Source: Sporosarcina obsidiansis (GTDB taxonomy: Bacteria > Bacillota > Bacilli > Bacillales_A > Planococcaceae). Taken from it: a stretch of 64,000 nt of DNA. Each line of letters starts with the position of its first letter. Within the stretch, counting starts at the first letter, position 1. The DNA lies in NCBI RefSeq assembly GCF_009651005.1, contig NZ_WHVW01000002.1, positions 310,001 to 374,000 of the forward strand, read 5' to 3'. The notes below the pieces were generated by a model. The model saw only the letters and a list, made by a program, of their open reading frames with translations, was not told the origin of the DNA and searched no databases. The position numbers were made by a program, and so were the translations under genes. This document shows, in pieces, positions 53,833-62,077 of the stretch.

Positions 53833-54621
53833 TCATTCAATAATATACCCTAATGATCGGAGCACATTATTCATGAAAGAGTGCGTATATAAATAAACCT
53901 CTTCGCGTTCAGACTCTTGCACAATATCATGCTGAAGATCTTTCCAACGTTTATATTGAAGCTCTGATAAATTTTGCGCCTGCACCCACTTACGAGAATA
54001 AGTAGGATCTGTAATTTGATCCGCTTCTCCCGTATGCAGTAATAGCGGAACATCCTGTATGGCTCCATCCATTTGCATAACCGACTTTAAGAGTATTTGC
54101 AGTTCACGGTACCACCCAGCTGTAATGAGTGGAACGTATAAAGGGTCTTCTTCATACTGCTCCAAAAATTCTGGATTACGAGACAACAAAGAAGGCTTAA
54201 TCTCGTGGTTTAACTTCATCGAATGTGCTAACTTCGTCAATACTTTCGCAAGCAGTGGCGGATGATATTCCAAATGAAGCCAAGGAGACGTACAAATCAC
54301 TCCCGCACACTCTACTTGCTCCGTCTGCAATAATCGCAAAAGGAACGTTGCACCTAACCCATGTCCATACAAAAACAATGGTAAGTGGTCGTCCAAACCT
54401 GTTTGTATCAATTGTTTAATAAAACGACGATATACTTTAAATGTTTCCGAATGAACGGCTACTCCCTCTTTTCCATGTCCCGGTAAATCGCCCGTTACTA
54501 CATGGAAGCCATCATTCCTCAACCTCTGAATGAGCCAAGCATACCGACGATGATGCTCATATGCACTATGGACAATCACAACCACAGCTTTCGGTTGACC
54601 ATCCGCTTCCCATTTCCACAT
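53833..54621 (-). CDS. Alpha/beta hydrolase (lysophospholipase/monoglyceride lipase-like)
   Basis: 262-residue soluble hydrolase. Oxyanion block VVIVHSAYEHHRRY, nucleophile elbow GHGLGAT (Gly in place of the usual Ser, so GHGLG rather than GHSLG), acidic residue in HTGEADQI and His in KDLQHDI. The missing nucleophilic Ser is the oddity. GAGGAG lies 8 bases before the ATG at 54621. It is divergent from the gamma-carbonic anhydrase gene. Confidence 0.85.
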   Translation of the reverse strand: MWKWEADGQPKAVVVIVHSAYEHHRRYAWLIQRLRNDGFHVVTGDLPGHGKEGVAVHSETFKVYRRFIKQLIQTGLDDHLPLFLYGHGLGATFLLRLLQTEQVECAGVICTSPWLHLEYHPPLLAKVLTKLAHSMKLNHEIKPSLLSRNPEFLEQYEEDPLYVPLITAGWYRELQILLKSVMQMDGAIQDVPLLLHTGEADQITDPTYSRKWVQAQNLSELQYKRWKDLQHDIVQESEREEVYLYTHSFMNNVLRSLGYIIE

Positions 54622-54738
54622 GGACATCACTCCTCATCTAGCTGTCTTTCTATATGGAATGCCCTAATTTTGTTTCGGAAAAACCAAATGTTTGTTACGA
54701 TAAATTATACATGATTTTTTGGAAAAGAGGAGATTTGA

Positions 54739-55254
54739 TTGATTTATCCATACGAAGGAAAAATTCCAGTTATCGATCCATCTGTCTATATCGCAGATTT
54801 TGTAACCATTTCGGGAGATGTCACGATCGGACCGGAATCATCTATCTGGTTCAATACAGTCATTCGAGGTGATGTATCCCCGACTATCATCGGCCGTAAA
54901 GTAAACATTCAGGATTTCTGTTGTCTGCATCAAAGTCCGAAATTCCCACTCATTTTAGAAGACAATGTGACAATCGGACATAAAGTGATGCTACATAGTT
55001 GTACGATCAAAAAAGGTGCGCTTGTCGGAATGGGTGCTACCGTTCTAGATGGAGCCGAAGTTGGGGAGGGAGCATTTATCGGTGCAGGAAGCTTAGTAAC
55101 ACCAGGCAAAAAGATTCCGCCAAACACATTGGCACTGGGTTCCCCTGCACGGGTAGTTCGTGAATTGACTGATGAAGACCGTGCCGATATGACACGGATT
55201 GTGAATGAATATGCACGAAAAGGACAACTATATAAAGCTTTACAAGATGATTAA
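54739..55254 (+). CDS. Gamma-class carbonic anhydrase-like hexapeptide protein
   Basis: 171 residues forming a left-handed beta-helix. Hexapeptide turns run throughout (VTIGPESSIW, VIRGD, GALVGMGATVLDGAEVG). Three zinc-binding histidines are at LHQS, IGHK and MLHS, so catalysis is possible. TTG start with AGAGGAG 6 bases upstream. B. subtilis YtoA and related transferases are near relatives; activity is not certain. Confidence 0.88.
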   Translation: MIYPYEGKIPVIDPSVYIADFVTISGDVTIGPESSIWFNTVIRGDVSPTIIGRKVNIQDFCCLHQSPKFPLILEDNVTIGHKVMLHSCTIKKGALVGMGATVLDGAEVGEGAFIGAGSLVTPGKKIPPNTLALGSPARVVRELTDEDRADMTRIVNEYARKGQLYKALQDD

Positions 55255-55260
55255 CGACAA

Positions 55261-55297
55261 GAGCACCTGATCCTTTATGGAGCGGGTGCTTATTTTA
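55261..55297 (+). terminator. Terminator of the gamma-carbonic anhydrase gene
   Basis: GAGCACC pairs with GGGTGCT and runs into TATTTT. It lies 7 bases past the stop codon. Confidence 0.75.
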
Positions 55298-55346
55298 AGA
55301 TTACATTCAGTTTCTTCGACATCCTAGGCGTAGCAACATCTGCGAT

Positions 55347-55680
55347 TTACATAGACTTCACTTGCTCCCCTATCCACAAATGGATCCCATGAGTCGGTAG
55401 CTCACCTTTATTAGACACATACCTCACTGCGAGATCATAATCTGAATCCGGCATATTATCTGCTGATGGCTGTTTGACCGCAGTCGTAATCGCTTGTTTA
55501 CACACTGCGAGAACCTGCTCTTTATTAAAAGTTTGGAAATAGTTTTCATTGATTCCACCCATGTTTTGAAAATGTGACATCTTTATTTCCTGTATAGGTT
55601 CATCTAACAATGTCATTCTTTCACCGGCAAGGGTGCAGCCTGCAATACTACTAAGTAGATAGCAGAATAAACAAGCTTTT
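55347..55680 (-). pseudogene. Decayed lipoprotein gene
   Basis: A frame from an ATG at 55616 gives 89 residues (ending GIHLWIGEQVKSM). In the same frame upstream the sequence reads LLSSIAGCTLAGE, a perfect lipobox, but no start codon exists before the next stop (about 55672). A +1 shift would join it to CTG-TKSLFILLST, a signal-peptide start. I read it as a lipoprotein, of the small B. subtilis YhfM-like kind, that lost its beginning. Confidence 0.55.
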
Positions 55681-55885
55681 TGTCAGCTTCAATTTGGGAA
55701 ACTCCTATCTGTTCTTATGAATATACCGTACTACTATGAATGCCTATCATGCGAGAATGTTTCTTTACGATTGCTTTTCTTACTTTTAGAACGATCATTA
55801 CTTACTATCCGATTCAAAACTTTAAATAATTGATTCTATATATTTTCTGCATTACCTTACCCACTTCATTTTCTTGAAGTATTAC

Positions 55886-55926
55886 AAAAAAATTCGACCA
55901 CTTCTCCAAAAGGAAATGGTCGATTT
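55886..55926 (-). terminator. Terminator of the amino-acid catabolic operon
   Basis: On the minus strand AAATCGACCA pairs with TGGTCGAATT, followed by TTTTT. It begins just past the symporter stop. Confidence 0.85.
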
Positions 55927-55929
55927 ACT

Positions 55930-57327
55930 TTATTCTTTTGGATAGGCAGTTGGCGCAATATCAGCCCCACGCCGTAATTCGATTTGGTTTACAATTAAGA
56001 AAGTGATCAAACTGGCTGTACTCCCCATGATTACTGCCATAATATTAAACGGGTTCTCTAGTATCTCCCAAGTGACACCTACAATTGTACCAACAATTAT
56101 AGAAGCAAGCCCAGCATTTTTTGTAACTCTTTCGACTAGTAATCCGAGTAAGTACGCTGCGAAAGGCCCTGTAGAACGAATGGTAAATGCGAAAACAAGT
56201 AGTGGAATTATTTGTTGACTGAAAAGAGAAATTCCAATTGCTCCCACACCAGTAATTATAACAATCAAGCGAGATGCTTTTAATTCCGCTGCATCTTGTA
56301 GCTCTTTTTTAAATAAATTTCCGTGAACATCTTTAATATAGACAGATGCAACCGCAAGTAAATTTCCAGAAGCACTAGACAATGTAGCTGATATGACGCC
56401 TGAAAGAAGTATTCCGGCTATGACAGGAGGTAATAACTCTACTGAAACTGTGGCAAGGGCGCTATTCTCTTCGATATTAGGGAATGCTGCTAATGCGATT
56501 AATCCGAGTACTGCTGGAATAAAGGCATATAATGTCATAAGCACACCACACATTACGGAACCCCAAATCGCAGTTTTTTCGTCTTTTGCAGCGTAGTATC
56601 GCTGAACTGCTTCTTGACCAGTGGAAAAAGTCATAAAATATAAAACGATAAACCCTAGAATAGTTCCCCAACCAATCTTAGTAAACCCTAACTGCTCTTT
56701 TGGAAGTTGGCTAATAACATGCTCCATCCCCCCAGCGTTCGATAAAGCAAAAGGCACTGCAATGGCAAATCCGATGACAATAATAAAGAACTGAACAAAA
56801 TCAGTTAATGTAACACTCCACATTCCACCTAGAAATGTATAGAAGACAACTACAGTACCAGAGATTAGGATAGCTAGCTTCAAATCAAAACCAGTCAATA
56901 CATGCACTATGGAAGCGGTTGCAGTAATTTGTACAGCAGTTAATGCAGATGATGCAACCAGTGAAAGTATACTCGCTATCAGTTGACTTGTTTTCCCGTA
57001 TCGTCTACCAATTACTTCAGGTACCGTAGTGGCCAAAGCTCTTCTCATATATGGAGCAACAAAGGATACTAGAACGATGGCTATACCAGCAGAAACCACA
57101 TACCATCCCGCTGAGAGTCCCCATTCACCATATGCTTTTGATGCGACCCCAACAGAACTTCCACCACCAATTTCTGTTGCTGCCAAAGTTCCGGCAAGCA
57201 TGATAGGACCCAATCTTCTTCCTGCCAAATGATAGTCTGCACTATCTTTAATTTTTGTTTTCGCATAAAAGCCAATTCCAATCATTGCCAACATATAGAC
57301 GATTATAATACTCCAAATAATTGTCAT
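55930..57327 (-). CDS. Sodium:solute symporter (SSS family)
   Basis: 465 residues with about 13 membrane segments. Family blocks: GGGSSVGVASKAYGEWGLSAGWY, GGMWSVTLTDFVQFFI and SGVISATLSSASGNLLAV. Its place at the end of the D-aminoacylase/diaminopropionate lyase operon suggests it imports their substrate (an amino acid or its acyl derivative) together with Na+. A hairpin (57362-57398) between it and the previous gene may tune its level. Confidence 0.9.
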   Translation of the reverse strand: MTIIWSIIIVYMLAMIGIGFYAKTKIKDSADYHLAGRRLGPIMLAGTLAATEIGGGSSVGVASKAYGEWGLSAGWYVVSAGIAIVLVSFVAPYMRRALATTVPEVIGRRYGKTSQLIASILSLVASSALTAVQITATASIVHVLTGFDLKLAILISGTVVVFYTFLGGMWSVTLTDFVQFFIIVIGFAIAVPFALSNAGGMEHVISQLPKEQLGFTKIGWGTILGFIVLYFMTFSTGQEAVQRYYAAKDEKTAIWGSVMCGVLMTLYAFIPAVLGLIALAAFPNIEENSALATVSVELLPPVIAGILLSGVISATLSSASGNLLAVASVYIKDVHGNLFKKELQDAAELKASRLIVIITGVGAIGISLFSQQIIPLLVFAFTIRSTGPFAAYLLGLLVERVTKNAGLASIIVGTIVGVTWEILENPFNIMAVIMGSTASLITFLIVNQIELRRGADIAPTAYPKE

Positions 57328-57361
57328 ATCTATCCCCCTGTCATATGCTTACGATATAGAG

Positions 57362-57398
57362 AAGTTTCTCAGCATGACTTTAACATGCTGAGAGACTT
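57362..57398 (-). other. Intergenic hairpin before the symporter gene
   Basis: AAGTTTCTCAGCATG pairs with CATGCTGAGAGACTT (one mismatch). No U run on the minus strand. It probably stabilises or processes the transcript. Confidence 0.6.
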
Positions 57399-57406
57399 CT
57401 GCTTGA

Positions 57407-59008
57407 TCAGTTCTTATTTAAATATTCACGAGTAAAGACCTTACCAGAAGGCGTACGATAAGCATGTTCCCCTTCAATGACCACGTCACCGTTTACAATT
57501 ACATAATCGATTCCAATATTAAATTGACGTGGATTTTCAAATGTGGCTTGATCTATGATCGTATCTGGATCAAAAATGACGATATCTGCAGCCATGCCTT
57601 CTCTCAAAATTCCTCGATCTTGTAATCCAATAATCCTGGCAGGCTGAGAAGTCATGCGACGAATCATTTCTTCTAGTGTGGTAACTTTTTCTTCACGGAC
57701 ATATTTTCCAAGAATACGTGGGAACGATCCATATGCTCGAGGATGCGGCTCTCCACCGAGTAATCCATCTGATCCTACTGTTCCTGCAGGATGAGCTACT
57801 ATACGCTTGACAGATTCTTCATTCATTACAAAGTCGATCATTCCTACACCATTTTTTTCGTGTAGAATTAAATCTAGGGCAGTATCCGCTTCATTTTTCC
57901 CATCAATCGCTGCAATCTCCGTAACTGTTTTTCCAACACAGTACCTTTTTTCATCAGAGTCTACGGATGTAATGATAATTCCGTCCCATCCAGCCCACTT
58001 GGACATACTATCCCATCCTTTAAGAGCGGATTTCATTTCCGATTTCATTTTTTCACGTAAGGATTCATCTTCTAGTCGTTTTAGCATTTCTTCCGTTCCA
58101 CCGTCGTGTGCCCAAGGTGGCAAAATCGCACTGAACATCGTACTTCCCGCAATATACGGGTATTGATCAAAAGTTACTTCTAGGCCATCTTCACGTGCTT
58201 TATCTATTTTTTCAAGAACTTGTTCTGTTTTATGCCAATTATCTTTCCCACAGTTTTTCAAGTGAGAGAAGTGTAAATGCGCTCCACATCTTTTCATCAT
58301 GGCAATAAGTTCGTCCATTGACTCCAAGATTTCATCACCTTCGCTCCGTTGATGAATGACTAATGGAGCACCGTATTCTGCCAACACCTCACAAAGTGCT
58401 TCTAGCTCTTTCATTTCTGCAAAGCAACAAGGTAAATAAATTAAGCCTGTGGAGAGTCCTACCGCCCCTTCGTCTAAACATCTACGCAATACGACGACCA
58501 TTTGCTTAATTTCATCATCTGTAGCTGGACGATTAGCCAGTCCCATTACTTCCATTCGAATATTCCCATGTGGTGCTAAAACAGCTAAGTTATAGCTTGG
58601 ATTATTTCTTTTGATCTTTTGGATATAATCTCCAACCGTTTCCCAATCCCATTCAATAGGAGGCGTACCGTTAAGACCCGCTAAGTTTTTCTGCCAAGTG
58701 GATACATATTCTGGGGGAAGGGGAGCTGCCGCAATACCATCCTGACCCAATAAATCTGTCGTAATCCCTTGTCGTACTTTCGCTTCAATCAATGGCTCGT
58801 CTAGGATCACGAGGTCTGAGTGTGTATGCATATCAATAAATCCTGGAGACACGACGTGATGGTTCGCGTCAATTACTTTTTTAGCTTCTTGAGAAGTTAG
58901 TAATCCAATCGCTTCGATCTTCCCGTCTGTTACTGCGATATCTGCGTAGTACCAAGGTGAACCCGTTCCATCAACAATTCGGCCATTTTTAATTAGTAGA
59001 TCGTACAT
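57407..59008 (-). CDS. N-acyl-D-aminoacylase/D-glutamate deacylase-type amidohydrolase
   Basis: 533 residues of the amidohydrolase superfamily. Metal ligands in FIDMHTHSDL (HxH), LIYLPCCFAEM (bridging-Cys region), VIHQRSEGDE and HFSHLK. The catalytic Asp is near VGSDGLLGG. It cleaves N-acyl groups from D-amino acids. GGGG lies 7 bases before the ATG at 59008. It is fourth in the ridA-led operon, after the M20 hydrolase. Confidence 0.88.
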   Translation of the reverse strand: MYDLLIKNGRIVDGTGSPWYYADIAVTDGKIEAIGLLTSQEAKKVIDANHHVVSPGFIDMHTHSDLVILDEPLIEAKVRQGITTDLLGQDGIAAAPLPPEYVSTWQKNLAGLNGTPPIEWDWETVGDYIQKIKRNNPSYNLAVLAPHGNIRMEVMGLANRPATDDEIKQMVVVLRRCLDEGAVGLSTGLIYLPCCFAEMKELEALCEVLAEYGAPLVIHQRSEGDEILESMDELIAMMKRCGAHLHFSHLKNCGKDNWHKTEQVLEKIDKAREDGLEVTFDQYPYIAGSTMFSAILPPWAHDGGTEEMLKRLEDESLREKMKSEMKSALKGWDSMSKWAGWDGIIITSVDSDEKRYCVGKTVTEIAAIDGKNEADTALDLILHEKNGVGMIDFVMNEESVKRIVAHPAGTVGSDGLLGGEPHPRAYGSFPRILGKYVREEKVTTLEEMIRRMTSQPARIIGLQDRGILREGMAADIVIFDPDTIIDQATFENPRQFNIGIDYVIVNGDVVIEGEHAYRTPSGKVFTREYLNKN

Positions 59009-59024
59009 GTACATTCCCCTTCTC

Positions 59025-60209
59025 TTATAAGTTTGCTAGTGTATCAATGATTGATATATATCCAATAACGGCTTTTTCAAGTTGTTCGATTTCAATGTAT
59101 TCATTATCGATATGAGCTAATTTTTCTAAAGATGGACCAAAACCGACCGTAGGAATATTTGCTTCACCGGCAAAATGACTACCGTTTGTACAAAATGAAT
59201 AATGCGAGATTGCCGTTTCAGGTAAGACATTTTTTAGGTTTTGAAACGTTTTTTGAATAAATGGCTCATTTTCATCGTATAACCAGGCAGGAAAAAAACG
59301 TTCTGCTTCAATAATAGTCCCTGTATAACAGCTCTCGTTACCACTTGAAAAAGATACTTCAGCTTGCAGTTCTGGATCCTCTTTCATAGACTCATTGATT
59401 ATTTCCTGAATGGGTTCCAGTACACTTTCACGAGTTTCATTAACCAATAGTCTACGATCGAATGTCACACTTGCACGTGAAGGGATGACAGATGCACCGG
59501 GATAAGGAGAAGAAATAATGTCTGTTAATTCTAAAATTCCTTTACCTAAAATTGGATGTTTCGTAATCTCTACGTTTTGTATTTTTGAAAGTAAAGTAAC
59601 CATTTTAGTAACCGCGTTTATTCCAGCTTCCGGATTAGATGAGTGAGCTGGTTTTCCGAAAGTTTCAAGTAAGATTTCTGCTCTACCACGCTGACCGTTA
59701 TTCAGTTGTAAATTTGTAGCTTCCCCAATTACGACATAATCGGGATTAAATTGAGCAGTTACGTTTCGAGTAGCTACTCCTTCGAAACATTCTTCGTGTA
59801 CACTACAAGAGACGACAATCTTACCCGGAAAATTCTTGTTGCGATCTGATGCATAATACGAAGCAGCTAGCAGCATTGCGCTGACTGCACCTTTCATATC
59901 TGATGTGCCGCGACCAAACACTTTTCCATCACGAACACTTCCACTAAAAGGATGCTCATTCCAATTACTCTCTTGAACTGGTACTGTGTCGATATGACCA
60001 TCTAACAAAACTGTCGGCCCCTCTTCACTACCGTTGATAATAGCTGCTACGTTTCCTAATTCGTCTATTTTTACTTCATCAAATCCAATTTTTTCTGCAT
60101 AATGTTTAATAAAATTTGCTACTTTTTGCTCCTCGCCTGATAGACTCGGAATTTTAACGAGTGAACTACATAGTTGTACCACTTCTTCAGCACGTTCTTT
60201 TGCTAACAT
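59025..60209 (-). CDS. M20-family metallohydrolase (ArgE/DapE, YgeY-like)
   Basis: 394 residues. Metal motif LLDGHIDTVPV, then RGTSDMKGAVSAM, catalytic Glu in VHEECFEG, and a dimerisation domain around residues 180-290. It removes acyl or carbamoyl groups from amino acids. The pairing with diaminopropionate ammonia-lyase mirrors the E. coli ygeX-ygeY genes. GGGAG lies 8 bases before the ATG at 60209; the ATG at 60227 has none. Confidence 0.88.
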   Translation of the reverse strand: MLAKERAEEVVQLCSSLVKIPSLSGEEQKVANFIKHYAEKIGFDEVKIDELGNVAAIINGSEEGPTVLLDGHIDTVPVQESNWNEHPFSGSVRDGKVFGRGTSDMKGAVSAMLLAASYYASDRNKNFPGKIVVSCSVHEECFEGVATRNVTAQFNPDYVVIGEATNLQLNNGQRGRAEILLETFGKPAHSSNPEAGINAVTKMVTLLSKIQNVEITKHPILGKGILELTDIISSPYPGASVIPSRASVTFDRRLLVNETRESVLEPIQEIINESMKEDPELQAEVSFSSGNESCYTGTIIEAERFFPAWLYDENEPFIQKTFQNLKNVLPETAISHYSFCTNGSHFAGEANIPTVGFGPSLEKLAHIDNEYIEIEQLEKAVIGYISIIDTLANL

Positions 60210-60239
60210 TTTCTTATCTCCCTTCATGATGCGTACTAT

Positions 60240-61469
60240 TTATTGAACGGGTAAAAACCCATCCCAAACAATTTTCCGGTAGTTTTCTTCGTCTGTATCG
60301 CCTTCAGTATTAATTACTAAAATACGAGCATCCTCGTGTAACTCAAGATCGACAGTTATCGAATGTTCTCTCATAAACTTTCTTAAATAATAGACAGCTC
60401 CCAAAGTAACGGAACCAGATTCCCCTGACACGATCGATGGATCTCCTTTTAAAGGATTTCCGTAGACACGCATTCCAACTGTTGAAATCGCGTCATCGCA
60501 AGATAACACTCCACTGGCGTAACTTCTCAATAACTTAAATGCCTCCGTATTGGGTTCTCCGCAAGCCAAGCCCGCCATTTCTGTGGCCATGGCTCCTCCC
60601 ACAAATTGTCGTTCCCCCTTTTCAGTAATGAAAGATTGATAGAAGCAATCCGCTTGATCTGGTTCTACAATGACAATTTTCGGTGCTTGTTCTCCGTAAA
60701 CTCGTAAGAAATAACCGGCTATTCCTGCTGCGAATGAACCAACGCCAGCTTGTAAAAAAAGATGAGTGGGTGGTTGCTCAGATGTTTGATTCCATTGTTC
60801 AACAATTTCTAAAGCCATAGCAGAATAGCCTTGCATGATCCAGAGCGGTATTTCATCATAGCCTTCCCATGCGGTGTCTTGTACCATGACCCAACCGTTT
60901 TTTTCAGCAAGTCTGGCACAAATTCTAACCGTATCATCGTAATTCACATCTTGTATTTCGGCCAAAGCACCTTCATTCCGAATGGCCTGTAAGCGTTGAG
61001 AAGAAGAACCTTTGGGCATATAGATGACTGATTTAAAACCTAATTCTCTTGCTGCCCATGCAACACCCCTCCCATGATTTCCATCAGTTGCTGAAATAAA
61101 AGTTACATCACCTAACCTTTGCTTTACGGAAGGATCTCGCAACTTATCAAACGATAAATCCTCAATCTCTTCACCTAATTGATTTGCAATATACTTCGCG
61201 ATTGCATAAATACCACCTAATACTTTGAACGCATTTAGTCCGAAACGTTGAGACTCATCCTTCGCTTGAATCATAGAAACACCTAGATGATTGGCTAAGT
61301 TGGATAGACTGTAGAGTGGTGTATGTGTATATGAGGGATGCGTTTGTTGAAACTTTAAAATGTTTTGGACCTGCTCAATATTGAAATTTTGTAAATCTTC
61401 CTCGAACACTTCACTGTTTTTGAATTTATTTTTCACCCATTTAATGAATTGTTTATCTTTTAATGTCAC
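60240..61469 (-). CDS. dpaL: Diaminopropionate ammonia-lyase
   Basis: PLP enzyme (fold type II) that converts 2,3-diaminopropionate (D or L) to pyruvate and ammonia. 409 residues. Schiff-base Lys in FGLNAFKVLGG; PLP-phosphate loop ATDGNHGRGVAWAARELG; AGVGSFAAG further on. The product enamine is toxic, which explains the RidA gene just before it. Neighbouring genes fit deacylation of a substituted amino acid to give its substrate. Confidence 0.92.
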   Translation of the reverse strand: MTLKDKQFIKWVKNKFKNSEVFEEDLQNFNIEQVQNILKFQQTHPSYTHTPLYSLSNLANHLGVSMIQAKDESQRFGLNAFKVLGGIYAIAKYIANQLGEEIEDLSFDKLRDPSVKQRLGDVTFISATDGNHGRGVAWAARELGFKSVIYMPKGSSSQRLQAIRNEGALAEIQDVNYDDTVRICARLAEKNGWVMVQDTAWEGYDEIPLWIMQGYSAMALEIVEQWNQTSEQPPTHLFLQAGVGSFAAGIAGYFLRVYGEQAPKIVIVEPDQADCFYQSFITEKGERQFVGGAMATEMAGLACGEPNTEAFKLLRSYASGVLSCDDAISTVGMRVYGNPLKGDPSIVSGESGSVTLGAVYYLRKFMREHSITVDLELHEDARILVINTEGDTDEENYRKIVWDGFLPVQ

Positions 61470-61480
61470 GTTAATGCCCC

Positions 61481-61858
61481 CTATTCTTTAGCAACAATGG
61501 CTTCAATTTCAATTAATGCTCCTTTTGGAAGAGCGCTTACTTCTACACAACTTCTTGCAGGACGATGAATTGAAAAGTATGAAGAATAAATAGAATTTAC
61601 TATTTCAAAATCATTCATCGAAGTCAAATAGATCGTTGTTTTGACTACATTGTGTAGTGAGACACCTTGATCTTCTAAAAACAACTTGATATTTGTTAAC
61701 ACTTGTTCCGTTTGTCCCGCTATGTTTGAATTAACTAATTGGTTTGTTTCCGGTTTAATTGGCAGCATTCCGGATAAGTAGATGAGACCTGAATGTTCGA
61801 TGGCTTGTGAATACGGACCAACTGCTGCTGGCGTAAACTTACTTGATAATGCAATCAT
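61481..61858 (-). CDS. ridA: RidA family enamine/imine deaminase
   Basis: 125 residues. The family arginine is in RSCVEVSALPKGALIEIEA, with YSQAIEHSG at the start. It hydrolyses the 2-aminoacrylate released by PLP lyases. It is the first gene of the operon, so it is made before dpaL. GGAGG precedes the ATG. Confidence 0.92.
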   Translation of the reverse strand: MIALSSKFTPAAVGPYSQAIEHSGLIYLSGMLPIKPETNQLVNSNIAGQTEQVLTNIKLFLEDQGVSLHNVVKTTIYLTSMNDFEIVNSIYSSYFSIHRPARSCVEVSALPKGALIEIEAIVAKE

Positions 61859-61888
61859 TTGTGAGTTCCCTCCTTTGCTTATTACTAA

Positions 61889-61905
61889 TGCAAGTTCTAT
61901 GCCAA
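61889..61905 (-). promoter_or_regulatory. Sigma-54 (SigL) -24/-12 promoter
   Basis: Minus strand reads TTGGCATAGAACTTGCA: the -24 TTGGCA and the -12 TTGCA have the correct spacing and match the consensus closely. It lies about 30 bases before the ridA start. A sigma-54 activator gene is directly upstream. Confidence 0.88.
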
Positions 61906-61968
61906 CTTTAAAAACATTGAATTATAAGTAAATAGCAAGTATTGCACTTATTATTTTAGTAGATAAAA

Positions 61969-61983
61969 GTATCATAATGAGAT
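61969..61983. promoter_or_regulatory. Candidate activator-binding half site
   Basis: GTATCATAATGAGAT resembles the two GTATCACAATGA arms at 62033-62077. It is about 65 bases upstream of the -24 element, a plausible enhancer position. Confidence 0.45.
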
Positions 61984-62032
61984 TTGAACGAGCAGTTATA
62001 TAGTAAAATTCATTACTAGGTCTGAAAAACAC

Positions 62033-62077
62033 AAAAAAGTATCACAATGATACTAGATCTCATTGTGATACTTTTTT
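62033..62077. terminator. Perfect 18-bp palindrome: terminator and possible enhancer
   Basis: AAAAAAGTATCACAATGA (62033-62050) and its exact complement (62060-62077) enclose the regulator's stop codon. With its T run it ends the regulator transcript. The GTATCACAATGA core, repeated nearby, may also be the upstream activating sequence of the ridA promoter. Confidence 0.75.

Noticed and set aside
53784..53840. Possible fluoride riboswitch before the crcB pair (AGGCGATG on the minus strand)
   Set aside because: Only the GGCGATG word is present; the remaining pseudoknot and terminator parts of the crcB motif are missing and the space is too short.
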